A stretch of DNA of 64,000 nt from Zanthoxylum bungeanum (GCA_019454045.1 SKCR01051196.1:124001-188000), one strand, 5' to 3'; shown: positions 11,229-22,889, counted from the first letter of the stretch. Notes: a model not told the origin generated them from the sequence alone. Numbers and translations: made by a program.

Positions 11229-12729
11229 GTAGTTAGAGATTACAATTTTCCATGAGGTCTGCCAAAAGAAGCGTGTCCTTGGTCACCGACTGGTTGCCCC
11301 CTTCCACCAACTGTCTATCCTATACTCACTAGTCTCTGCTCTCCTCCTCCTATATTTCTGTTAGGCTGAGGTTGAGACATAGATGGGGCAGTACTGAATG
11401 ATGGCAACTGATCTGCTGGCACTAGACAGTCCCGCTTCATATGACCCATCAGTCCACATCGATTACAACCTCTGCTCCCTGATCTACAAGCCCCTGTGTG
11501 AGGTCATCTACAAATAGAACATTGTGGTAAGGTTCACCCAGGCTGGGCTACTGAGGGGAAGGAAAATACATGAGAGGCACCACTCTGAACTGCCTTATGG
11601 TCCCGACCCCCTTGAATTGAACCCATATCTCTGCGTGTCGTTGGCGGAGCTGAATATTGCTGTTGTCTACTAGACCCACTTTGTTGAGGCCTCACCCTCT
11701 CCTCTGATCTAGATTTCTTTCGAGACTCCCTCTCTACTTGCCTCTCTTTAATCCGCACCTCAATCCGCAAAGCAGCATCTGAAACTTTGGTGTAAGTAGT
11801 AGTCTCCGTAAAATGAATGGAGCGAAACAAGTTAATTCGAAGCCCGTTTACAAATCTATTTACCTTCATTTCCTCAATACTAACTAGATGTGGAGTATAG
11901 CGAGATAACCGTATGAACCGTATAGTATACTCTTAAACAGCATCTACCCATCCTGTACTAACTGCTTAAACTCACGGGCTCTGGCATCTTTGATACTCTT
12001 TAGCAAGAACCTGGACATAAAGGTCGTACTAAACTCAGCCAATGTCAGAGGAGGGGCATCTTATCGTCTACCATCCCGAAAATACATAAACCAAGTGTTG
12101 GCAACATCTCTCAACTGAAAACTGACCAACTCAACCGCCTTCTTTGAAGAACATCCCAAAGCTGTGCATATCTGATCTGATTCCTCAATAAAACCACAAA
12201 GATCTGGAGAAGTCACTGCTCCCGAGAACGTGGGAGGATGAAGCTTACAAAAATCATGTAGTGATACCAACAGCTCTTGCCGCTGCATAACCTAAACTTT
12301 CACTGGGGTGGCTCATGAGGCACAACAGAAGGCCCGACTCGGTATATGATAGGGTCTGTTACAACTAAATGAGGTACTATTTGGTGAGCCATGGGTACTC
12401 CCACTTGTGATGGTGGAACAGGGATGGTAGGTTCTGCAGCTCTCGGCTCTGGGCCTGGTGGATGCGGCTGGCGGGTCATTAACTGAGCTAAAACTGCTAC
12501 TAATTGTTGTATCTGTTGTAATCCCCCAACTATTGGGTCGTTAGGCTGACCTATTGGGGCAGCCCTACCTTCCTCAATAACACTCTCATGTACAGATTCC
12601 ACCATATGCCCCCTATTTGGCTCATGTGGAGGTACTACTGATCTCTGATCCCAATCTATATCATGAGGCGCCCTACCTCGCCTGGGTCTACATCTAACTT
12701 TGGTTCTTCTATTGGTTGGCTTGGATATC
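11229..12729 (-). pseudogene. Ty3 gag, Chr-1
   Basis: Read from the right in several pieces: an Arg-rich N-terminus (12,729-12,606) with no Met seen, a Gln/Pro-rich linker (12,605-12,300) and the Retrotrans_gag core (12,288-11,900: PPTFSGAVTSPDLCGFIEE, later the LRDVANTWF segment). A charged region follows (11,869-11,534), then two zinc knuckles: a CX2C..HX4C form near 11,520-11,490 that contains a stop, and an intact CX2CX4HX4C at about 11,470-11,430 (CNRCGLMGHMKRDC). At least four stops or frame changes lie between the pieces (near 12,290, 12,060, 11,930 and 11,530). Paired knuckles of this spacing are typical of Tekay-like chromoviruses. Confidence 0.85.
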
Positions 12730-12918
12730 TAAGAAATTAAGAAGTAAAAGGAAATAGTCAATTACATATAGAGAAATCCGAGAATAATTTGAAATGAGAC
12801 ATAACTCGAGATAATGTTACTAGAGTAAACAGCCACTCGTAAATAGTAGTACCTCGGGTATACCACATATACAAGCCACTGCTACTTCTTTACTTCAATC
12901 ACTGACTCCCTAAACCAT

Positions 12919-12930
12919 GCTCTGATATAA
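12919..12930 (-). promoter_or_regulatory. primer-binding site, Chr-1
   Basis: Minus strand TTATATCAGAGC, four bases from the LTR end, is the initiator-Met site TGGTATCAGAGC with two changes in its first three bases. Confidence 0.75.
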
Positions 12931-12934
12931 TCTT

Positions 12935-15054
12935 TGTAACATCCCCAATACGGGAATGTTACCGGCATGCAATGTAATCCTTTTTGCTACCTAAGCCTCT
13001 AACTCACAACTAGAACACTTACTTTAATCTCTATGCCATGCAATAACCATTTATCTCTCACATAACTCATATGCTTAACTCAACTTAAATGCAAGATCAT
13101 AAATAAAGTCTTATGCATATATATACATATATATACGTACTAAAGTAAATACAATATTTCAAAAGACTATATTCTACATGAATATAGCTTTGGAATGATG
13201 GACCCGACAACTAGTGACTACAGTGTAACACTCATCCTCGAACTAGGTCTCCAAAATGGTACATGGCTCACCAAAAGAGATGTCATGCAAAAGAAACTGG
13301 GAAATGGTGGGGTGAGTCCATAGGATCTCAGTGAGTGGAGCTACAAAAATTAGAAAACAGATCAGAACATACTAAGAAACCATTAAACTAAAAAGTCTTT
13401 CTGAAAACTGTCTAAAAAAAATAAATTCTTCTTCTATTTGAAAATCCTTTCTAAAAACTTCTGAAAAGATGTATCTGAAAAATCTACGCCCAGGAAAATG
13501 ACTCAACTGAGTGTATCCGGGAATAACTCAACCGGATCTCTGAAACTAATGACGCCCAGGAAAATGACTCAAATCGGCGTCTCTGAAACTGGTGGTGTCT
13601 TACTCACAGGAAAATGACTCAACTAAACGTAGAGCTCTATGTCGAGACGACTCAACTGGATATAGGCATCGCTAAAATTGGGGGTGCGGATCTATGCTAC
13701 CACAAAAGCTCTGATCTAAAGTCTAGGTACACGAACCTATAACATCATCCTGGCTCTATATGTGCACATATCCTCTATATCCGTCAATTCCAACTGAATC
13801 TCAAGTTATATACTGGGGTGAGGTTTTACCTCATGCCCCGAAAATCATGTAAATACTGCTGATAAACTTTTAAAACTTAAATCAAATCTCATGTATCATG
13901 CAACTGAAAACTAAACAAGGCTAATGCCTTAAAGCTTTTAAAATAAATCTGAAATAGGTTTTTAAATCTGAAATAAGTGAAAATAAAATCAACTTACGAA
14001 AAGACAACAAATCTCCACTCACAAATTTTGAAGTATGGTTATGTTGCCCTAAATCGCTAGGGACGAGTGCGGCTCCTGTCACGAAGCTAAAAAGAATATA
14101 CGAAATAAGAGTTAACAGTTTATAAAATATGATTCATAATAACATAAAGTCTTTTACCTCTATTAGACCATCTCATTAGAACATTTCTATCACTTAAACG
14201 AATCGTAAAAACATCATCCAGGCTTTAGACTTCGCATCGCACTTAAAAAAAAAATCAAGGTTCCTAGTCGCGTGTCACGACGCGTCGATGATTTTCCAGG
14301 CAATTTATGCCTCAATGAAAATAGGTCCAAAACTTCATTTTCATACAATTCCAATCAAATACTACCCCCAAAAGTCATCCAAAACATGAATTATCATCAC
14401 ATAGCACTTCAAATCATCTTATTTTACCCAAAAATCCATCATTCTATTAAACCCACTACCTAGAAAACCAATATAAAGTTACCCCAAAATCCACAATTCA
14501 TCAACACCAACTACTCAAACTGCATCCTCATTATCTCAATAATATAACCCAATCATCAATTCTTAAAACCTTAAATTATAAAAATTTCGGTCTAGAATAC
14601 TTTACCTAAATCCCCTAATCTTCTTCCTTAATCAAAGCACCAAGGATCTCATTAATCTTCTTTCTTAAAGTTGGTTTAAGTGGGTTATAAGGTTTAACTT
14701 CAATTTGTTGGCAAGGAAAAACTTCAAGCTTCCCTCTTTTTTTCTTTACTGCCTCACGTCCAAGCTAAGGAGAAGAAGAAAAAAATGATTTCCTAATTTT
14801 TCTATTTACTTTTGTTTCTTTTACTAATTTATTTTATGGAAAAGTATAGAGACTTCTAATAATTTGGGCTTAGGCTTCTACTTGCCATTTTTATTTTTCT
14901 TCTATTCATTATAATGGGCTTAAGTAATAAAAAAAATTAGGCTTGATTAGGTAAGTATTTATTACTTCCAACAATTCGGGAATTATTTTCTAGCTCCAGA
15001 AAGGAAAAAAATTTATAGCATCACAGAATGAACTAAATGACTGGGGTCGTTACA
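12935..15054 (-). repeat. Chr-1 5' LTR, 2,120 bp
   Basis: Plus-strand ends are TGTAACATCCCC and GGGGTCGTTACA, a TG..CA pair with a short terminal inverted repeat. The right neighbour is a CopE LTR fragment starting GCGCC, so Chr-1 inserted into a CopE LTR. It holds three GACTCA-type repeats (13,490-13,625) and a C/G-rich imperfect palindrome (cgcgtgtcacgacgcg, 14,269-14,284). Confidence 0.88.
13488..13628 (-). repeat. three copies of AGGAAAATGACTCAA in LTR
   Basis: Copies start near 13,492, 13,558 and 13,610. On the element's own strand they read TTGAGTCATTTTCCT, containing TGAGTCA, the core of GCN4-type bZIP sites. Repeated short motifs in LTRs are often enhancers; that role is inference. 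Confidence 0.6.
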
Positions 15055-15055
15055 G

Positions 15056-15231
15056 CGCCAATCTAAAAAATATATTGTCGTTATATTTTTTTGATTATTA
15101 ATAAAATAACTGCAATTTCATTTCAACCTTATTAATGGTAATTATTATGTCATAAAGCATATTACTTTGATATATAAATATAATGAGAATGAAATCTATA
15201 TTAAAATAGTCATGTAGTAATACTAAATATT
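15056..15231 (+). repeat. CopE LTR fragment
   Basis: Matches the first ~190 bp of the CopE LTRs at 16,131 and 30,090 ('ccaatctaa..', 'attattaataaaataact', 'tcatgtagtaat'). Its left part was separated by the Chr-1 insertion at 15,054. Confidence 0.8.
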
Positions 15232-16108
15232 TTTAACAAACACATAATTATTTAGCTCTATATTTCTTAGCATAGGTATTTTTCCCTAAACTAGGCAAGT
15301 AAGAGATGAATAAACCAGCCAATTCACCTACCAAATGAACCTTTACTTCAATTACTCAAAGAATATCACTAGGAATGCCATTGATCATAAGAAACTTCTT
15401 TCTTATTATGCGTTCTTTATAAATTCTCATCAGAGAATTTTGAGGGATAGAAGGAAAGTTTTGTGAGAGTTTTTTTCATTCCTTGATCGCTTGTAAGGGT
15501 ATAAGAAATTACCAATTTGGATAAGTCTGTTCATCTTTAAGTATCAGGTATTTCAATCCTTCAGGCAAAGACTTTAATTCCAATTTGGGTGCTTCTACTT
15601 GTTTCTCTTCATCAAGTGTTCAAAATTCCTCAAAATATTACTTCTCTACATCTTCTTCTAATACTTGTATAGAATCAAATAAAGAAAAATCATTAGATTA
15701 TCTGAATTTAATTGCATACTTGATTCGATAAATTCTGCAAGGATTTTCAAAGAGTCAGATAAACTCCAATGTTGAATATGTTCCTCCAAAATTTGTTCAG
15801 TTAGTTCTATGTCCTCATTTTCACTTTCTTCATCATATGCTTGCTTACACATATTAAATACATTATACTCTAACGCCATATTGTCAATGGATAGATTCAT
15901 GATTCTATTCCTATAAAAAAAAATTAAAGCATTAGCTGTTACTAAAAATGGACGATCCAGTATTAAAATAATTCATTTGTAACTGAATGTTATAGTTTGT
16001 GTTTCCATGTCAATTAAATCCACAGGATATATGAATTTATCAACTTGTAACAACACATCTTTCATAATTCCTTTTGGTACCTTAACTAATCTATCGTCAA
16101 GTAAAAGA
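15232..16108 (-). pseudogene. Ath: Ty3 protease and linker fragment (Athila-like)
   Basis: From 16,108 leftward the minus strand reads a protease C-terminal half: DVLLQVDKFIYPVDLIDME (about 16,075-16,020), then, after a TGA near 15,985, LILDRPFLVTANALI, which corresponds to the ILGRPFL block of plant Ty3 proteases. It is followed by NLSIDNMALEYNVFNM (15,895-15,850) and an acidic linker, open from 15,900 to 15,658. The active-site half would lie right of 16,109 but is replaced by a CopE LTR. The combination of this protease block and acidic linker is typical of Athila-like elements in dicots; I assign it by pattern only. Positions 15,232-15,907 are repeated at 6,178-6,854. Confidence 0.75.
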
Positions 16109-17051
16109 TGTTGGAGTTGGTGCTTGGAGGGCCAATCTAAATAATGTATTATACATTATGTTTTATTATTTATTAATAAAATAACTATATTTTCATTACA
16201 ACCCTTATTAATGGTAATTATTATGTCATAATCCATATTGGATTGATATATAAATATACTGAGAATCACATCGACCTTAGAATAGTCATGTAGTAATATT
16301 GTAAACTAAGTTGTCAGACATTGGGATAATATTACTACTAAAAATTATTCTTAAAATAAATATTCCTCGTCATTGGTTTTGAATATAGTCGAATTCTTAT
16401 AACCTAGAATAATAGCACAAGCCATATATTAGAATCGGAGTTCCAATGTTTTAACCCAATGTACCATGAGCAATGGAAGCTCGTATAGAATATGGGTATT
16501 CGTTGGAGCGACACTGAATGAATCACAGGTGATTCCTAATAGTTGGACGTATAAATCACCATCAATAGGAATTTCCTCGAGTCAAGTAGCATATGTAATC
16601 CTTTGACTATAAGAAAGAATTGATTTTATGTACCACACTTTGATGTCATATATGTCAGAGACCTTTCTTGGACTGAATGCTAGATATTCGTTGGGTTTGG
16701 ACCGATGCACTCGTTAATCAAGTTTGTATCGAGATAGGATCTGTCAGCCCGTATGAGTACCCTAATAGGTTTAGATATCTATGTGAGTACATCACTATTT
16801 TTAAGACTTTGGACAAAGCCGATCACCTAGAGTGGATCGCATATATCATTAATGGTGTTCGGATTAGTTGTAAAGAATCTTGGACATGATGAAATTACAA
16901 GATGTTCTCCTTGGAAACTTGATGGTGTAATCTATGTTTCCTAAGCACAACTCGGATAGCATACGATAAAAAGATTATTAAATATATGTGATGATTATGA
17001 CTTGTATAGTTCAGAAAGATCGTTCGTGTTCTTTGTAAATTTGGAGGTGGC
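16109..17051 (+). repeat. CopE first LTR, left part
   Basis: It starts TGTTGGAGTTGG and aligns with 30,068-31,010 (shared 'gtcatgtagta', 'acccaatgtaccatgagca', 'gatcctt/tagcatatgtaatcctttgac'). It stops at GTGGC (17,047-17,051), which recurs at 29,333 where the LTR resumes. The left neighbour is the Ath protease, so CopE inserted there. Confidence 0.88.
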
Positions 17052-18772
17052 TGTAATATCCCAGGTTTTTTGGAATAGCACGGGAAAATTTTCCAATTAA
17101 AGTGAAAGATTTGGAAAGGGATGGTATTCGAAACTTAGACACATATGTTGCCAAATAAGTGGGAATATTTTAAAGTGAATTTTTATTGCATTGGAAAATG
17201 CATGATTTCGAGAACCGGTTACGCTATTTCTAATTTTATCGTTATACATAAAAATATCTCTTGTTCTGTCTATAAAGATAGAAAACGAACTCTGAATGAG
17301 TTTATTTTTGAACCATCAGACCCATTTTTCTGAGATGAACAACTTTCATGTTGAACACTTTTCGAACTTTGCATCAGAAAGGCTTCAAAAATATAAAATT
17401 TCTAGAAAATTGCATGATATGGGTCTGAATGTAATTTTCGGGGGTCAAAATGTAAATTTCAGAAACTTTTTTATAAATATCCATAGTTTCCCTAAATTTC
17501 CTAAATTATCAAACTCGACCCGAAAAACTCACCCCTTGTATCGTTGGTCACGTCGGTGGCCTGCTGGCTGGCCCGACCAGCTATGGAGTGCGCTGGCCAC
17601 CCCTCCACTTTATGGTGGCTGGCGGCAGCTCCTAAATGAGGAGGAGACATGGGCACATGGGTCTCTAGATCCCGGCTCATCGCTCCGTTTCACGGCCCGA
17701 GCAACCAGCCAAATCGAAGCTCCCGGAGAGTACTACAAGATAGTAGTGATGATTTTCCGATCCATGATCGGTTGCATGTGAAATAAGGGAGGAAGATTCA
17801 GTTGATTAGTGACCCACGATGAACAGTAGCTCCGATCAAAATTTCTTCAATTCCAGCACGTTCGTGGGATTATTTGGAGTCCATATATGGCCTCGAAATC
17901 TTGGTAAGACCTCCCGGAAAAAATCAGCTAATTTTAAGTTCTTCGTTAAATGTTCGAATGTATCCAGTAGATTGGTAGAGTAGAGAATTGATATAAGTTG
18001 AATTATTTAAGTATATTAAATATGAGCATTCGGTAGAATCCGAGTCAAAATGAAATGAGTTTGATCGATCCGATAGAATATATAAGTTTTCGGTAAAAGT
18101 GGGTTTTTGCATATAAAATTATGTTTTGGTTTTGATGATATTTACAAGTTATTTATGATATTACAAACACGTTTGGATAAATATGTGTAGGTTCAGAGGG
18201 TTTGGGACCCTTCCGTAGTGTTTGCAAAAATATTTTTGGAAGATTTCTCTAAAAACACTTGAACCGAGAATTTAAGTTAACAGATCATTTAGGTTAGTTT
18301 ATAATGATGTTTTAAGAGTAATGGAACTGAAAACATTGAAAACAGATTTGATTTGGTTGTTTTGGAAAGTTATGGGATTTTATCGTAGTTTAGTTGAGAA
18401 CTCTGTAAGTAGTGTTTCTGACGATGTTTCGCTATTTTTTTTTTTGCAGACTTGACTAGGACATAGAGTGCTCGCGAATCCATGTAAGTAATTCATGCCA
18501 TGAGATCTTATTGGGTGATTTCGTATTTTGAATATAAATATATATGGGTCTAGATGATTGATATGTTTGGTCAAACAGAAGATAGTTTGAGAAGGAGTTC
18601 AAAGTGATGTGTAGCTAAGTGAAACGACCATCGTAAATTATCAAGATATGAAGTAAGAGGTTTAATAATATTAATGTATGTATGTATGTATTGACGTGTT
18701 TGAAGTGAAATATTTGATAATCTTAATGTCTATGTATATGTATGAATGTATGTAAAGGTATGAATGTGTAAC

Positions 18773-20839
18773 TGTAGGACACGGAAATCGGTGATGCTGT
18801 TCTAGGCTCGCGGCCTAATTAGGAGTACGAAATAGGCTGCGGGGAACTAAACTGGAGAAATAACATGGAGTCGCCACCCAGTATGAACCGGGAAAATGTG
18901 ATTTAAGGCCGCACTCACCCCTCGCAAGGGAAGACCTCAAACTTTTGGGTTCGGAATGGTCCCTTACTTATGTCACTTGTAAGGATATGATTTGTGCAAT
19001 AAACTAACCGAATCTACTCAACATGTATGCTCAAAGGTGACTTAGGTCTAGTTCTCATTCATCAAAATAAATCCTATAACTAAGTTCGCATGCTTTGAAA
19101 ATAAGTCATTATAACGGCAAGCATACTATATCACACAACGAGCATGTGGAATTATAAAACACCAAGGACAAATAAATAACTATTTAAATCAAACATAAAT
19201 TAAATTCCTCATGCCAAATCAAAGGACTAAATCATGCATAAATAAATAATATAATCATACTTGAAAACAAATAATATACTAAACTAAATCATGCTCAAAT
19301 AATAAATAACGTACTAAGAACCAAATCATGCTCTAATACAAAGTTTGGATGAAATGAAATACGTGTCTCTCAAGCGATACGTGACATTATATCCCGAGTG
19401 CAGACCGTACTACCGTCCATTCGGATTCGGCTACAGAATTTACGTCCGAGTTTCCATCCGATATACCACAAAAGAGAACAAGCATTTCGTTCGTCCGAAA
19501 ATCACATCATGCATCAACAAACGACTCTCATGTGATAATATATTAAAATAAACGAAAGATAATAAATAAATAAGGTGCCCTCAGGTCTAACCTTTTATGT
19601 CGCTTCTTGGAAGTGCGTTACACGGCCGTTGGAATGGTTGATGATCCGCAACTCCTCCGGTTCACCAACTCAACATTTCTCTTCGCTGTTTGGGCTGCTA
19701 TTTTCACTCTGTTTCACTGTTGTTTCCTCGCGGTTTTGCTGCTGGTTTATGCGGTTTAAAGGGGCTAAAATATGAGCTGTTTCGGTGGTAAAAGAAGGTG
19801 CAGTTTCGGTGCTCAAAAGGTACAATTTTGGGACTGCAGTGAGGCGATTTCAGGGGATTGTTTTGGAGAAAAATGAGGGTCTATATGTGGGGGTTTTTTC
19901 CGGCGAATGAGGGGTAATTTCTGGATTATTTTGGAGGGTAAAATCTGCGTGCAGTGGGAGGTGAGTTGCGGCAGTTTTTGTGTGTGCAGTGCGCATAAGA
20001 ACCGTGCAGTGCAGTGAGGAATTACACGGCAGTTTGGGCAGTATGTAGGGGAGCTTATGCATGCGGTTTTGGGCTGGTCAGTGAGGGTGTTTTGCGGTAG
20101 TGTTTAGGCTGTGATGTGCGGCAATCTTGGGGCAATATGGAAGGCTTTATGCGGCTGTATGGAATGAGTTTATACAGTAGTTTGGTGGATGCAGTAGGGA
20201 TGCGGCAATGGAGTCAATTCTTGGAGGCTTTGAGCTTGTGAAGGATGAAGTAATATGAAGGAAATTTGGGAGGCCTTGGACCTGTATCACTAGGGTTGGT
20301 AAGGGTGGTGAATGCCTCTTTTTTATAGGCAAATGGATGGAAGCAATCCTAGTCCGAATAGGAAAGAATCTCCTAATGATGGTGACATCTCCAAATTAAT
20401 ATCTCATAAGGAATCAATCTCTCTAATTTAGGATAATGATTGGTTTTGATTAGGAAAGGGATCCATGAGATTTCCTTTACTTAGGAAAGGATTTGACTTG
20501 ATTTAAGCATGTGTTAAATGTGCATCTTGCTAATTAGGAGAGCCATGGGCGTGAACTTGGTCTCCTTGGGCGTGGGCTTTGGGTTTTTGGTAGGCTTGGG
20601 TATTTGGGTTTGGTATATGGTTTTATGAGTGTGTTATGGGGTTTTGGGTAGAGGATAAACTTTGAAACAGAGATCCAACGAGCAAACCGAAGCTAGACAA
20701 TCGAATTAATTCCAACAAAAATGCCAATTTCCAACTTTACCCTTCCAACATCCGTTTCACGTGACTTCCATAGTTTAAAAGGTAGTGTCTCTATACAAGA
20801 CTCATCATAGGGACTTATATGTAAAATACAAGGCCTACA
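18773..20839 (-). repeat. Tat-1 3' LTR, 2,067 bp
   Basis: TGTAGGACACGG to AGGCCTACA. Matches 25,509-27,592 along its whole length. Short ORFs inside it (for example 19,575-19,775 and 20,147-20,332) are not genes. Confidence 0.93.
20320..20327 (-). promoter_or_regulatory. TATA box, Tat-1 3' LTR
   Basis: TATAAAAA on the minus strand followed by AGAGGC. The same box sits at the same place in all Tat LTRs here (27,073; 39,687; 42,382 plus strand; 51,729; 58,390), about 500 bp before the LTR end, so it is very probably the U3/R promoter. Confidence 0.7.
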
Positions 20840-20853
20840 GTCGCCTCTACTTT
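20840..20853 (-). promoter_or_regulatory. polypurine tract, Tat-1
   Basis: Minus strand AAAGTAGAGGCGAC directly before the 3' LTR primes plus-strand DNA. It is worn compared with AAAGTGGGGGCCAT in Tat-3 and AAAGTGGGGGTGAC in Tat-2. Confidence 0.75.
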
Positions 20854-21020
20854 GATGGGACTTGTGTAGTGTGTGACAATGACAATCATATCAAAGTGCA
20901 TGCAATGTATTTTCACTTACCTGGCTCGCCAGCTGCTACTTGGCTTGCCTGTTGCTCTGAACTGAATTGATGATGTGCCATTCCTGACGTACTAAACCCC
21001 GTACCTAGGGTGTCGCGGTT

Positions 21021-21450
21021 GTCCATAATAGTCCACACTAGTCCAAAATACTCCACGGTAGTCAACGATAGTCCACGGTAGTCCACAATACTCCACGATA
21101 GTCCACGGTAGTCCACATAGTCCATGATAATCCACGGTAGTCAACAATAGTCCACAATACTCCACGATAGTCCACGGTTGTCCATAATACTCAACGATAG
21201 TCCACGGTAGTCCACATAGTCCACAATACTCCACGATAGTCCACGGTAGTCCATGGTAGTCCATAATACTCTACGATAGTCCACAGTAGTCTAAAATACT
21301 CCACGATAGTCCACAGTAGTCCACGGTAGTCCACGGTAGTCCACGATACTCCACGGTAGTCCACCATACTCCACGATAGTCCACGGTAATCCACAATAAT
21401 CCATAATAGTCCACGGTAGTCCACGATAGTCCACCTAGTTCATATAGTCT
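21021..21450 (-). repeat. 10-bp tandem array in Tat-1 3' UTR, about 42 copies
   Basis: Plus-strand unit TCCACGGTAG with variants (TCCACGATAG, TCCACAATAC), nearly unbroken over about 430 bp. Because 10 is not a multiple of 3, every minus frame reads the same ten-residue cycle (VDYRGLPWTI), which makes four overlapping false ORFs. The unit is not seen in Tat-2 or Tat-3. Confidence 0.95.
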
Positions 21451-21529
21451 ACATGTCGTTCCTGGCAAGACTGATACTGGTGTCTCCATACCCGGAGTGC
21501 CATACGCAGCAAAATTGATGTTGTATTCT

Positions 21530-21745
21530 AATGTAGGCCTCGCCCCTTAGAGTGCCATATCTGGCCAGACTGATAAAGGTGCAGGCCTCACCCCTAGTGT
21601 GCCATACCCGGCAAGACTGCTACTGATGTTGATGTGGGCTTCACCCCTAGAGTGCCATACCTGGCCAGACTGATAAAGGTATGGGCCTCGCCCGCAGTGT
21701 GCCATACCCGGCAAGACTGCTACTGATACTAACACCGTGATGGTT
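21530..21745 (-). repeat. Tat-1 3' UTR array, about 50-bp units
   Basis: About four units with 'ggcctcgcccctagagtgcc' and 'ataccc/tggcaagactg'. It is the same family as the array at 53,140-53,590 in Tat-3, and shares the GGCCTCG core with those of Tat-2. Confidence 0.88.
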
Positions 21746-21795
21746 TATGTTGTACTTCCTCTCACGAGATAATCCTGATAGCTAAGCATATTTTT

Positions 21796-22545
21796 ATCCT
21801 CAACGAATGCTTCATGTCAAAACCAGAGAATCTTCAAAGTACTCGATATACTCAACTCCGATCATCTCAATAGGTGATCTGAACTAGACTCCTAATGTGT
21901 GTGCTAAGGCTCTCTCGCAGCTTATTCCTTAAGCAGGCCAACTCGATGATTTCGTCTCGGAGAATCGGATCAGTGGGTCTAACCAATCTAGATGTCTCGA
22001 TCACATTCTGTGATTACTTCGTCATACTCAACATGATATGGTCTTCTTCTTTTTTTCTTGTCTCTTTTTCTTTATTCTTTTCATTCTTTTTCTTTCTTTT
22101 TTCTTTTCTTCTTTTTTTTGACACACATATCCTTTAAGGTAGCATTTCTCCTCATGGTGGTCCTAATACTCGCCCATGGGTAGCTTCACGCTTATCGATT
22201 ATAGGCGGCCTCTTTTTCTTTTTTTTTCTTTTCATTGTAGAGACTTTTTCTTTGTTTCCAACCATATCATATATCGTAGCATAAGTAAACCAGGGTGGAC
22301 ATCCAAGCAAACGGTCATTCACTGATCCATCATTTCTTCAACTAGTCATCTTGCCGACTACTCAGGCTTCTAATGTTGAGATCCCTTAATCAAGTGCTCG
22401 TGAGTCTAGCTGAGATCAATCCATTCAGAGTACCGGACGATAGCACGTCTCGCATTTATCTTTTGTAAGGCTTTTTCTTGCAACAAACAATGTCATCACC
22501 AGACATATGCCTAACTATCAAATACTTCTCTCTCTCTCCCTTTTT
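21796..22545 (-). other. conserved 3' UTR block of Tat-1
   Basis: Non-coding block found also in Tat-2 (36,525-36,758 plus 40,212-40,640) and Tat-3 (54,590-55,345). Its best kept part is 22,135-22,205, reading on the element strand 'taagcgtgaagctaccca', 'gggcgagtattaggaccacc' and 'atgaggagaaatgctacc'. A polypyrimidine run on the plus strand (22,040-22,120) is a purine run on the element strand. No reading frame is kept among the three copies. Function unknown. Confidence 0.75.
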
Positions 22546-22579
22546 TTTCACTCACTCCACGAAATTCTTCCTTTCTACT

Positions 22580-22700
22580 GCTGATAATGTGGGCTTCGCC
22601 CCCTGGGATCCATTCCCGAAACTCATGCTGATATGGGCCTCGACCTAGAGATTCCTTCCTGTAACTAACACCAATGTGGGCCTCAACCCTGAATCTGATA
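22580..22700 (-). repeat. short 3' UTR array after pol end, Tat-1
   Basis: Three diverged units with 'gtgggcctcg', 'ccctgggatccattcccgaa', matching the arrays at 36,240-36,490 and 53,600-54,190. Confidence 0.8.
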
Positions 22701-22820
22701 TTGCGCTTTCACTATTTCTGATTAGCTTGTCTTTGCCGCTTTCTTCTTTTTTCCTTCTTTGAAAACCTATGAATACAAAACATAACAAACATAAAAAGAA
22801 TGGAAAATACTTCACGTGTA

Positions 22821-22834
22821 TGCATGCATGCATG
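22821..22834. promoter_or_regulatory. RY-type TGCATGCATGCATG run
   Basis: Alternating CATG repeats just after the pol end. Equivalents lie at 36,148-36,157 (Tat-2) and 54,302-54,323 (Tat-3). CATGCATG is the RY site bound by plant B3 seed regulators; relevance here is unproven. Confidence 0.5.
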
Positions 22835-22889
22835 GGTGAGTTTCCCATCCCGTTGGGTCAGGTCTTCTGCTGGTGACTACTCAGTCTTT

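Larger units (their letters stand above)
8041..15054 (-). mobile_element. Chr-1: Ty3/gypsy chromovirus-like element, 3' end deleted
   Basis: Minus-strand order: 5' LTR (15,054-12,935), primer site, gag with two zinc knuckles, protease, RT, RNase H, integrase, then a 3' LTR fragment (8,484-8,041). PR-RT-RH-IN is the Ty3 order. The gag with a CX2C..HX4C knuckle followed by a classical one resembles the Tekay/Reina branch of chromoviruses. The integrase stops at about the LPLI segment and is fused to the inside of an LTR, so the integrase C-terminus, any chromodomain, the polypurine tract and one LTR boundary are gone. Flanks differ (left: LTR-like sequence, right: GCGCC), so no target duplication can be read. 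Confidence 0.85.

Noticed and set aside
14269..14284. CG-rich palindrome as a regulatory site
   Set aside because: Imperfect and seen clearly only in one LTR; the related fragment near 5,900 has a different arrangement, so I do not list it as a feature.
17296..17781. 161-codon ORF in the Chr-type solo LTR
   Set aside because: Lies inside an LTR, shows no known domain, and composition changes abruptly along it.
21021..21450. Possible CRISPR-like array
   Set aside because: Head-to-tail 10-bp repeats without unique spacers, in a eukaryotic retrotransposon.
20913..21489. Four overlapping ORFs with a repeating ten-residue peptide
   Set aside because: They are reading frames of the 10-bp array; all three frames give the same peptide cycle, and no start context or domain supports a protein.
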